From: Actinomycetes bacterium
GTDB lineage: Bacteria > Actinomycetota > Acidimicrobiia > Acidimicrobiales > Bog-793
Length of the DNA: 6,920 nucleotides
Assembly: GCA_021823365.1 (NCBI GenBank)
Contig: JAKAOD010000161.1
Coordinates: 1 to 6,920 of the forward strand
Reading direction: 5' to 3'
A program made the position numbers and the translations under genes. The notes beneath the pieces were generated by a model, which saw nothing but the letters and a program-made list of their open reading frames with translations, ran no database searches and was not told the DNA's origin. Positions 1 to 5,633 of the stretch are shown piece by piece; the first letter of the stretch is position 1; each line of letters begins with the position of its first letter.

Positions 1-11
1 CGATCCTTCAT
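1..11 (-). CDS. Probable start of an unidentified minus-strand gene, cut by the window edge
   Basis: An ATG on the minus strand at 11-9 is followed by AAG GAT and then the window ends, so only the first codons (M-K-D) are visible. The call rests on an almost ideal Shine-Dalgarno sequence, GAGGAGG at 23-17, five bases upstream. The same frame is open back to a TGA at 155-153. An ATG at 59 and GTG codons at 125 and 137 are therefore alternative starts, but none has a comparable ribosome binding site, and the upstream codons are less G/C-biased at the third position than the genes here. The gene would point the same way as the ABC operon, about 320 bases downstream of its end. No product can be suggested. 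Confidence 0.4.
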
Positions 12-332
12 GCCAGCCTCCTCGCTGATAGCCCAGTGGGGAAGCACCCGGTGGTCCATGGACGTGTCAGCCGGTCGCTCACTGATCGGCGCTCTCTGGC
101 GCGCAGCCCTATCGCCAGTCAGCACGTCCTGGGCCACCGGACCTCGCGGAACTCACAGTGGCGATCGAGTCGCGAGCGCGCTCGGCGATGGTCCGATGGC
201 CACCAGGGGTGCGCCGACAGCCTCACGGCTCCCGACGAAGGAATGGTGGACCTGTGAGCCGCCCGGGTCGCCGAATCGGTGGGCTCCGAACGACGTCGAG
301 TCGAGCCGCGAGGATGCGCCCGCCCCTCGGCC
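12..332. other. Intergenic region after the ABC operon, no supported gene
   Basis: This stretch lies between the end of the ATPase gene and the probable gene start at the left edge. Plus-strand open frames run through it, but they continue antisense into the ATPase gene, resemble no family I know, and lack its third-position G/C bias. Two short palindromes are visible, GTCCATGGAC (54-63) and CGAGCGCGCTCG (173-184). An interrupted stem of about 7 bp (GCCGAGG with CCTC...CGGC) follows the ATPase stop on the minus strand and could contribute to termination, but it lacks a T-tract. No tRNA-like T-arm and no convincing -35/-10 pair were found. Confidence 0.5.
17..23 (-). promoter_or_regulatory. 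Ribosome binding site before the left-edge gene
   Basis: On the minus strand this reads GAGGAGG, followed by a 5-base spacer and ATG. It is the main argument for choosing the ATG at 11 over the in-frame ATG at 59. The caveat is that GAG GAG would read as two Glu codons if the gene starts further upstream. Confidence 0.45.
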
Positions 333-1103
333 TCAGAGCACCTTGGAGAGGAATGCCTTGGTCCGCTCGTGCCGAGGGTTCGCGATGACGTCGCGTGGCC
401 GGCCGGACTCGACGATGACGCCGCCGTCCACGAACACGAGGGCGTCGCCGGCCTCGCGCGCGAAGCCGATCTCGTGGGTGACGACGATCATCGTCATCCC
501 TTCGGCGGCAAGCGCGCGCATGACGTCGAGCACCTCCCCGACCAGCTCGGGGTCGAGCGCGCTCGTCGGCTCGTCGAAGAGCATGAGCTTCGGCTGCATG
601 GCGAGCGCCCGCGCGATGGCGACGCGCTGCTGCTGGCCGCCGGAGAGCTGGTTGGGGTAGACGTCGAGCTTGGCGCCGAGGCCGACGCGGTCGAGCAGGC
701 GTCGCGCCCGATCCGTGACGACGGCGCGAGGCTCGCGCTTCACGGTCACCGGCGCCACGACGACGTTCTCGAGCGCCGTCATGTGCGGGAAGAGATTGAA
801 TCGCTGGAATACCATGCCGATCTCGGTCCGTCGCCGGCAGACCTCGCGCTCGGGGAGCTCGTGCAGCCGGCCGCCGCGCTCGGCGTAGCCCACGAGGGTC
901 CCGTCGACGTAGAGCCGGCCGGCGTCGATCTTCTCGAGGTGGTTGATGCAGCGCAGGAAGGTCGACTTGCCCGAGCCCGACGGCCCGAGGACGCACATCA
1001 CCTCGCCAGGCGCCACCTCGAGCGAGATTCCCCTCAGGACCTCGACGAGCCCGTAGCGCTTGTGCACCGACTCGGCGAGGACCATCGGCCGGTCGGCGCT
1101 CAC
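333..1103 (-). CDS. Polar amino acid ABC transporter, ATP-binding subunit
   Basis: This 256-aa protein is the cytoplasmic ATPase that powers the adjacent importer. It has the full ABC set: Walker A GPSGSGKS (residues 40-47), Q-loop Q100 in QRFNLFPH, signature [14 protein letters not shown] (153-166), Walker B LMLFDEP (173-179) with Glu178, D-loop SALD and switch His210 in VTHE. The sequence is of the GlnQ/HisP type, and its length is normal for that family. The start is taken as the GTG at 1103 because it overlaps the permease stop in a GTGA arrangement, typical of translational coupling. An in-frame ATG six codons later (1085) is the alternative; neither has a clear Shine-Dalgarno sequence. 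It is the last gene of the binding protein-permease-ATPase operon. The substrate is probably an amino acid, but which one cannot be read from this subunit. Confidence 0.95.
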   Translation of the reverse strand: MSADRPMVLAESVHKRYGLVEVLRGISLEVAPGEVMCVLGPSGSGKSTFLRCINHLEKIDAGRLYVDGTLVGYAERGGRLHELPEREVCRRRTEIGMVFQRFNLFPHMTALENVVVAPVTVKREPRAVVTDRARRLLDRVGLGAKLDVYPNQLSGGQQQRVAIARALAMQPKLMLFDEPTSALDPELVGEVLDVMRALAAEGMTMIVVTHEIGFAREAGDALVFVDGGVIVESGRPRDVIANPRHERTKAFLSKVL

Positions 1104-2104
1104 GACCGAACCGGCGGGACGAAGCGGAAGCGGCGCGGGGCGAGGCTCCGCCGCAGGCGCTGAAAGGGCGTCGGCGGAAGGGAGTACGAGGTGCCGCGCG
1201 CGTAGTAGCGCTCGACGTAGTACTGGCCGACCGTCAGCACCGTCGTCATGATCAGGTACCACAGGCTCGCCATGATGAGCAGCGGGATCGTCTGGTAGTT
1301 CGCCGCATAGATCTCTTGGGCTGAGTAGAGAAGCTCGGCGACGGCGATGACCGAGACGAGCGAGCTCGTCTTCAGCATGGAGATCGTCTCGTTCCCCGTC
1401 GGCGGAACGATCACGCGCATCGCCTGCGGCAGCACGACCTTGCGCATCAGCTGCAATCGCCGCATCCCGAGCGACTGGGCGGCCTCGACCTGTCCGTGCT
1501 CGACGGAGAGGATGCCCGCCCGAACGATCTCCGCGTAGTAGGCGGCTTCGTTCAGCCCGAGCGCCAGCAGCGCGGCCACGAGCGAGGTGATCAGCGAATT
1601 GGCGCTCCCGTGGATCACCTGCGGTCCGAACGGCACGCCGAGACCGAGCTTCGGGTAGAGCGCCGAGATGTTGTACCAGAAGATGATCTGCACGAAGACG
1701 GGCGTCCCCCGGAAGAACCAAAGGAACAGCCACGACGTTCCCGACAGGATCGGGTTTGCGGAAAGGCGCATGATCGCCAGGCAGACCCCGAGCACGATCC
1801 CGATGAGCATCGAGACGAAGGTCAGCTCGAGCGTCAGGGTGATGCCGCGCAGGATGGGCGCCGCGAAGAAGTACTCCCCGACGTAGTGCCATCCGAACCG
1901 GGAGTTGGTGACGAGGGTGTGGCCGAGCATCGCGGCCAGGACCAGGACGACCACCGTCGCCACCCAGCGCCACGGGTGACGGACGGGGACCGCCCGGATC
2001 TCCTCCGGGCGGTCCCCTGGAGCCCGCGCGCCGCCGCTCGGCGGAGCTGCAGCGGACTTCCGGCGAGGCTCGCTAGCCCGCGATCGTCGAGCGCCCGACA
2101 GCAC
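1100..2104 (-). CDS. Amino acid ABC transporter, permease subunit (HisM/GlnP family)
   Basis: This 334-aa inner-membrane protein forms the transport channel. After about 45 Arg/Ala/Pro-rich residues comes a first membrane segment (about 47-66), then several more (about 88-114, 123-146, 168-190 and two near the C-terminus). Family hallmarks are RGTPVFVQ (132-139), [16 protein letters not shown] (183-198) and the EAA loop [22 protein letters not shown] (207-228), which contacts the ATPase. The family is often 220-280 residues, so both ends are extended. The start is GTG 2104, overlapping the end of the binding-protein gene by 32 nt. No in-frame ATG, GTG or TTG lies between it and GTG 1963, and the latter would cut into the first membrane segment. 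The N-terminal extension coincides with a strong hairpin (1985-2017), so the true start deserves checking. One permease gene suggests a homodimer. Confidence 0.92.
   Translation of the reverse strand: MLSGARRSRASEPRRKSAAAPPSGGARAPGDRPEEIRAVPVRHPWRWVATVVVLVLAAMLGHTLVTNSRFGWHYVGEYFFAAPILRGITLTLELTFVSMLIGIVLGVCLAIMRLSANPILSGTSWLFLWFFRGTPVFVQIIFWYNISALYPKLGLGVPFGPQVIHGSANSLITSLVAALLALGLNEAAYYAEIVRAGILSVEHGQVEAAQSLGMRRLQLMRKVVLPQAMRVIVPPTGNETISMLKTSSLVSVIAVAELLYSAQEIYAANYQTIPLLIMASLWYLIMTTVLTVGQYYVERYYARGTSYSLPPTPFQRLRRSLAPRRFRFVPPVRS
1985..2017 (-). repeat. Perfect 14-bp inverted repeat, intra-operon hairpin
   Basis: The plus strand reads GGGGACCGCCCGGA, then TCTCC, then TCCGGGCGGTCCCC. This is a perfect 14-bp stem with a 5-nt loop. 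In the minus-strand transcript it begins 56 nt after the binding-protein stop codon and lies within the first 40 codons of the permease frame. The apex of the mRNA hairpin reads GGAGGAGA, a Shine-Dalgarno-like sequence. Known binding-protein operons such as malE-malF and hisJ-hisQ carry stabilising hairpins at this position to keep the binding protein in excess; a similar role here is inference. There is no U-tract, so a simple intrinsic terminator is less likely. Confidence 0.7.
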
Positions 2105-3005
2105 CCGCCTGGACGCCCCACTTGTCGAGGATCTTGGCGTAGACGCCGTCCTTCATCAGCACCTCGAAGGCTGCCTGGGTCGCCTTCGGCAGCTTCGAGG
2201 ACTTCGGGAAGGCGATGCCGTACGGGGCGACCTCGATCGCCTTGCCGTCGAGCTTGAACTTGCCGTGCGACTGCTGGACGATGTAGCCGGCCACCTGCGA
2301 GTCGGCGAAGCCGAGGTCCGCCCGGCCGCTCTCGACGGCGAGGTTCGCCTCGTTCTGGTTCGGGTACGACTGCACGACGTCCGGCTTCTTGCCGGCCTTC
2401 TTGCACGTCGCGACGGTGCTCTGGGCGTCGCTCTGCTCGGTCGTGCCGCTCTCGACCGCAACGGTCAGGCCGCACAGGCTCGGGAGCCCGTTGAGCTTGA
2501 GCTTCGAGGACGACAGCACGTAGAAGGCCTCGCCGGCCTTGAAGTACGTGACGAACGTCACGACCTTCTCCCGCGCCGCCGTGACGGTGAACGAGGAGTT
2601 GCCGACGTCGTACTTCCCGGACTGCAGCCCCGGGATGATCGTGTCGAAGGTCGCGTTGACCGCGTTCCACTTGACCCCCATGACCGCTCCGAGGGCGGTG
2701 TTGAAGTCCGCGTCCATGCCGACGATCGTGTGGCCGTTCGGCGCGACGAACTCGTCGGGGGCGTAGGTCGCGTCCATCGCGACGGTGACGTGGCCCTTGG
2801 CGCGGATGCTCGCCGGGACGAGCGCGGCGACCGCGGGGTCCTTCGGGGGTCGCGGGATCACGACGTGGCTCGTGCCGGAGCGCGCCGCCGAGGCGACGGC
2901 GCTCGGCGCGGCGGCGAGGGCCAGGGCGATCGCTGAGCCGGCGACGGCGGCGCAGCGCGAGACGGCACGACCACGTCCCTTCCACGGGCTGCCGGACAGC
3001 TTCAT
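2073..3005 (-). CDS. Secreted amino acid ABC transporter substrate-binding protein
   Basis: This 310-aa extracellular solute-binding protein (family 3 type) captures the substrate for the importer. The N-terminus has basic residues, a hydrophobic core (about 19-33) and an A-S-A motif ending at residue 40, which looks like a signal peptidase I site. The only Cys there, C18, precedes the core, so there is no lipobox. The mature domain shows VTVAMDATYAPDEFV (73-87), GMDADFNTALG, FDTIIPGLQSGKYD and TVTAAREKVV, whose R145 sits where this family binds the substrate carboxylate. The closing stretch PYGIAFPKSSKLPKAT...ILDKWGV is typical. C178 and C201 may form a disulfide. The ATG has a good ribosome binding site. 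It is the first gene of the operon, as is usual. Substrate specificity is not readable; a polar or acidic amino acid is a guess. Confidence 0.92.
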   Translation of the reverse strand: MKLSGSPWKGRGRAVSRCAAVAGSAIALALAAAPSAVASAARSGTSHVVIPRPPKDPAVAALVPASIRAKGHVTVAMDATYAPDEFVAPNGHTIVGMDADFNTALGAVMGVKWNAVNATFDTIIPGLQSGKYDVGNSSFTVTAAREKVVTFVTYFKAGEAFYVLSSSKLKLNGLPSLCGLTVAVESGTTEQSDAQSTVATCKKAGKKPDVVQSYPNQNEANLAVESGRADLGFADSQVAGYIVQQSHGKFKLDGKAIEVAPYGIAFPKSSKLPKATQAAFEVLMKDGVYAKILDKWGVQAGAVGRSTIAG

Positions 3006-3010
3006 GGGCT

Positions 3011-3016
3011 CCTCCT
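3011..3016 (-). promoter_or_regulatory. Ribosome binding site of the substrate-binding protein gene
   Basis: The minus strand reads AGGAGG (inside GAGGAGGAG), five bases upstream of ATG 3005. It fixes the start of the binding-protein gene and suggests strong translation, as expected for the most abundant component of an importer. Confidence 0.75.
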
Positions 3017-3087
3017 CGTTCGACGGGATGGCGCAGCTTACCGAGCTTGCTGCAGGGCGCGACAGAAGCGGACCCCGCCTCGGCAGG

Positions 3088-3140
3088 GACCGACGCTACT
3101 CATCGGTCTGTAGATGCATCGGTAGCGTGCCGTAACGCTT
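3088..3140. promoter_or_regulatory. Divergent control region with candidate operators
   Basis: This is the core of the 140-bp spacer between the importer operon (minus) and the XRE gene (plus). It contains an imperfect 21-bp palindrome (3088-3108, GACCGACG-CTACT-CATCGGTC, one mismatched pair), an inverted repeat ACGCTAC (3093-3099) / GTAGCGT (3122-3128), a direct repeat CATCGGT (3101-3107 and 3117-3123) and the palindrome GATGCATC (3113-3120). A third ACGCT is at 3135-3139. TAGCGT fits the minimal -10 pattern TAnnnT and occurs pointing outward on each strand. Overlapping divergent promoters controlled by the XRE protein are therefore plausible. No good -35 hexamers were seen, so the promoter assignment is tentative. 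Confidence 0.4.
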
Positions 3141-3145
3141 GAATC

Positions 3146-3424
3146 GTGCAGGGACAGCTCCAGCTGGCGCTCGGGCGCAACCTCCGGCGGCACCGGCGGG
3201 GCCTCGGGCTTTCGCAGGAGGAGTTCGCCGAGGTCCTCGGCGTGCACCGCACCTACGTCGGCGGCATCGAGCGCGGGGAGCGCAACGTGTCCCTGCGCTC
3301 CCTCGAGCGCTACGCCGAGCGGCTCGGTCTGGAGCCGCTCGCGCTGCTCGAGGAGATCCCGGCCGGCGAGGCTGGTCCTGCGACGCCCGCGTCCGCCAGA
3401 AGTGGCATGGCCCCCCCGCTGTGA
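3146..3424 (+). CDS. Small XRE-family (Cro/C1-type HTH) transcriptional regulator
   Basis: This 92-aa protein is essentially a single helix-turn-helix domain. LGRNLRRHRRGLGLSQEEFAEVLGVHRTYVGGIERGERNVSLRSLERYAERLGLEP spans about residues 9-64. QEEFAEVL (24-31) is the second helix and RTYVGGIERG (35-44) the recognition helix region. A short tail rich in Ala, Gly and Pro follows, with no ligand-binding domain. It is the only plus-strand gene and is divergent from the importer operon, so it is a good candidate to repress or activate that operon and itself. The GTG at 3146 has no clear Shine-Dalgarno sequence, so a leaderless or weakly translated message is possible. HRTYVGGIERGERN resembles controller proteins of restriction-modification systems as well as ordinary XRE repressors, but no such system is present here. 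Confidence 0.85.
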   Translation: MQGQLQLALGRNLRRHRRGLGLSQEEFAEVLGVHRTYVGGIERGERNVSLRSLERYAERLGLEPLALLEEIPAGEAGPATPASARSGMAPPL

Positions 3425-3453
3425 GGGGACGCGCCTCAGGCGGCGTCCTCCTC
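3423..3453. terminator. Hairpin between convergent genes, possible bidirectional terminator
   Basis: The plus strand reads GAGG GGACGC GCC, loop TCA, GGC (G) GCGTCC (T) CCTC. This is a 13-bp GC-rich stem with two single-base bulges and a 3-base loop. It spans the 11-bp gap between the XRE stop codon (3422-3424, at the base of the stem) and the FGGY kinase stop codon, which forms the loop. It is placed to end both converging transcripts. Neither side has a T-tract, which is common for terminators in high-GC actinobacteria but lowers certainty. Confidence 0.5.
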
Positions 3454-4662
3454 GATCGCTGGCAGGGGCAGCTCGTGGACGGAGGCCCACATGCCTGCAG
3501 CGAGCCCGCCGAGCAGCGCCGCGCCGCGCACCCCGGCCTCGGCGACGACGGGGTAGACGGTAGCCGGGAACGCAGCGGACTTGAGGGATCGAAGCAGCGG
3601 GTCGCGCGACCACCCGCCGGTCACCCGGATCTCGGCGACCGGCCCGCCGAGGCGCGTGACGCCGGCGAGGAGCCGCCGCGCCTCGTCCACGGCGGCGGCT
3701 GCGGCTGCGGCGGCCGCAGCTGTCCCGGGCTCTTGGCGCGCCGGCTCGAGGACCAGGCCGAGCGGGTGGCCGCCGAGAAGCGCGTAGCAGCCCGGGATGA
3801 CGTGGCGCCCGGTGTCCACGCCGTCGGGGCGGCCGGCGGCGGGATCCTGGCTCGGGGTGGCGGCGACGGCGCGCACGATCGCCTCGGCCGTGCCGCACGA
3901 GTCGAGCACCTGGTCCTGGCGGAGCGTGCCGGTGCCGACGGCGGCGCAGGGATGGTCGTGCCCGGCGACGGTGAGCACGGCACCTGCGAGGCGCTCGAGC
4001 GCCCCGCCCCGCGCGCCGGCTCGCCCGAAGGGCTCGCCTGCCGCGCGTACCGGCGGAAACATCGCCGGTGGCACGCCGGCCCATTCCAGGGCTTCGCCCC
4101 ACCACGTGCACTCGGCCACGGCCAGAGCGCCGGTGCGCGAGGCGAGCGACGCCTCTGCCGCGAGCTCGCCGCCGAAGTCGTGGACGACCCATTCGGCGAC
4201 GCTCAGGCAGCGCACCGCCCGCGTCGCACCCGGCACGCGGGCGCGAAGCCAGCGCAAAGTCGCGATCGTCGGCACCTGCGCGCCTCCGAGGCCCGTCGTC
4301 CGGCCGACCGCCTCCGCGCCAAGCTCCTCGCGCATCAGCTCGAGCTCGGCCGCGGCGCGCCAGTCGTGCCAGGCGATGGACGGGCAGGCGACCTCGCCGC
4401 GCGCGTCGAGCAGCACGGCCGTCTCGGCGATGCTCGTCACGCCGAGCGCGAGGACCTCCCCGTCGGGCGCACCTTCGAGGGCGGCGGCGAGGGCCGAGCG
4501 CGCCGCGGCGGCGAGGGCCTCCGGATCGGTCTCGACGCCGGCCGGCGTGCGGCGCCAGGGCGTGGGCACGGCGGCCTTCGTCAGCTCGCGACCCGCCTCG
4601 TCGACGACGCCGGCCTTCGTGCGCGTCGTGCCGACGTCGAGGCCGGCGAGCAGCCGGCGCAC
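3436..4662 (-). CDS. FGGY-family carbohydrate kinase, internally shortened
   Basis: This 408-aa ATP-dependent sugar kinase most likely phosphorylates a ketose or polyol. The N-terminal phosphate-binding motif GLDVGTTRTKAGVVD is at residues 7-21, followed by GVTSIAETAVLLD (74-86) and the substrate-region WHDWRA (98-103). The likely catalytic base is D236 in AGHDHPCAAVG; then come SCGTAEA (255-261), VTGGWSRDP (347-355) and EAGVRGAALLGG (375-386). FGGY kinases are usually 480-520 residues. Here the stretch between residues about 300 and 330 is abbreviated to ten alanines (315-324), where the family normally has 70-90 more residues of the C-terminal domain. The start GTG 4662 lies 11 nt after the aldolase stop and has no clear Shine-Dalgarno sequence, so coupling to the aldolase is likely. 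Activity is plausible because key motifs remain, but the substrate is unknown. Confidence 0.88.
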   Translation of the reverse strand: MRRLLAGLDVGTTRTKAGVVDEAGRELTKAAVPTPWRRTPAGVETDPEALAAAARSALAAALEGAPDGEVLALGVTSIAETAVLLDARGEVACPSIAWHDWRAAAELELMREELGAEAVGRTTGLGGAQVPTIATLRWLRARVPGATRAVRCLSVAEWVVHDFGGELAAEASLASRTGALAVAECTWWGEALEWAGVPPAMFPPVRAAGEPFGRAGARGGALERLAGAVLTVAGHDHPCAAVGTGTLRQDQVLDSCGTAEAIVRAVAATPSQDPAAGRPDGVDTGRHVIPGCYALLGGHPLGLVLEPARQEPGTAAAAAAAAAAVDEARRLLAGVTRLGGPVAEIRVTGGWSRDPLLRSLKSAAFPATVYPVVAEAGVRGAALLGGLAAGMWASVHELPLPAIEEDAA

Positions 4663-4673
4663 CGGCGCCGGGC

Positions 4674-5633
4674 TCAGGCCTGCCGGGCCGAGGCCCAGGG
4701 CCGGGCCCGGCCCTCCATCGCGGCGATCGACTGCTCCAGGCGCTGCCGCGCCGTGGTCGCGAGGAACGAGGTGCGCTCCTCGCCGTCGAGCGCGACCGCC
4801 TCCTTCCAGTAGACACGGCCGGCGATGAAGCCCGAGGCACCGCCCTCGTCGCAGGCGATGCGCAGCGCGTCGAGGAACGGCTCGAAGTCCATGCCGGCCG
4901 ACAGCACCGCCCAGGGGACGGACAGCGCCCCGGCGACGGCCCGGCAGGCGCTCGCGCTGCCGGGGTACTCGAGCTTCAGCAGGTCCGGCCGCGTCTCGTC
5001 GAGCAGGCGAGCCGACTCGACGACGAGCTCCTCCCGTCGTTCCGGGTCGAGCGGCGGCTCGCCCGGCAGGGGGTAGAGCAGGGTCTCGACGACCGAGGGG
5101 AGACCGGCGAGGGCGCAGTCCTCGACCAGCGCCCGCACGACGGCGAGCACCTCGCCGACGAGGTCCGGCTCCCCGGGCCGGTGAGGGCGGTCCGGCCGGA
5201 GCTGGACGAGCAGCTTCGCCGCGTCGCCGCCCATCGAGCGCACGGCCTCCGCGGAGAGGATGGCGCCGGGCCTCGGGCGAGGTTCGCCCTGCCACTCGTC
5301 CCTGTCCGCCGGCTCGGCCGCGACGAGCAGCGAGGAGCTCGGCGCGAGGGCGCCCGCCTCGGCAACGGCCGGCACGCCGAGGTCGGGGTCGAGCAGGACG
5401 GCGCTCGCGGCGGGGCTCAGCGCGGCGGTGACGGCGACCTTGAAGCCACGCAGCTCCTCCGGCGCGCTGGCGCGCCCCGCCGCGGCGAGCATCCGCCGCA
5501 GCGTGCTGCGCTGGTCCATGGCGACGATCGCCAGCGTCCCGTCGGGACGCGAGATCGGTGCCAGCCCGGCTCGCGCGCCCTCATCGCCCGGCCCCGCCGT
5601 GGTCCGCCCGTCCCCGGTCGCCATCGTGGCCAT
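4674..5633 (-). CDS. Class I aldolase, LacD/YihT family (ketose-phosphate aldolase)
   Basis: This 319-aa TIM-barrel aldolase probably cleaves a phosphorylated ketose to dihydroxyacetone phosphate and a three-carbon aldehyde. Family features, in order: GTLAIVAMDQRSTLRRML (32-49), LSPAASAVLLDPDLGVPA (72-89), GGDAAKLL (135-142), VVETLLYP with E183, DLLKLEYPG (217-225) where K220 is the likely Schiff-base lysine, PWAVLSAGMD (240-249) and GGASGFIAGRVYWKEAV (264-280). From memory of the families it resembles both LacD (tagatose-1,6-bisphosphate aldolase) and YihT (6-deoxy-6-sulfofructose-1-phosphate aldolase), so the substrate is open. The ATG at 5633 has AAGGAG five bases upstream; an in-frame ATG at 5624 is an alternative. 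The first 53 nt overlap the end of the lacI-type gene, and the first 25 or so residues look unconserved. Confidence 0.88.
   Translation of the reverse strand: MATMATGDGRTTAGPGDEGARAGLAPISRPDGTLAIVAMDQRSTLRRMLAAAGRASAPEELRGFKVAVTAALSPAASAVLLDPDLGVPAVAEAGALAPSSSLLVAAEPADRDEWQGEPRPRPGAILSAEAVRSMGGDAAKLLVQLRPDRPHRPGEPDLVGEVLAVVRALVEDCALAGLPSVVETLLYPLPGEPPLDPERREELVVESARLLDETRPDLLKLEYPGSASACRAVAGALSVPWAVLSAGMDFEPFLDALRIACDEGGASGFIAGRVYWKEAVALDGEERTSFLATTARQRLEQSIAAMEGRARPWASARQA

Noticed and set aside
173..184. 12-bp palindrome CGAGCGCGCTCG as an operator or terminator
   Set aside because: Short CG-only-style palindromes are common by chance at this GC content, and nothing around it supports a role.
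36..257. Small plus-strand frame of 73 codons in the left intergenic region
   Set aside because: No recognisable domain, no convincing ribosome binding site, and less third-position G/C bias than the real genes.
279..1163. Plus-strand open frame opposite the ABC ATPase
   Set aside because: It mirrors the ATPase gene, which has every ABC motif; the antisense translation is not protein-like.
3146..3424. XRE gene as the controller of a restriction-modification or toxin-antitoxin system
   Set aside because: The recognition helix region resembles controller proteins, but no endonuclease, methyltransferase or toxin gene is present in the window.
3691..3720. GCN-rich stretch as a trinucleotide microsatellite
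   Set aside because: It encodes ten alanines with mixed GCC, GCG, GCA and GCT codons, so it is not a uniform repeat; it is treated as part of the kinase.
3139..4812. Long plus-strand open frame (557 codons) antisense to the FGGY kinase and overlapping the XRE gene
   Set aside because: Its translation is Arg/Ala/Gly-rich with no family motifs, while the minus strand encodes an unmistakable FGGY kinase. Long antisense frames are expected in such GC-rich DNA.
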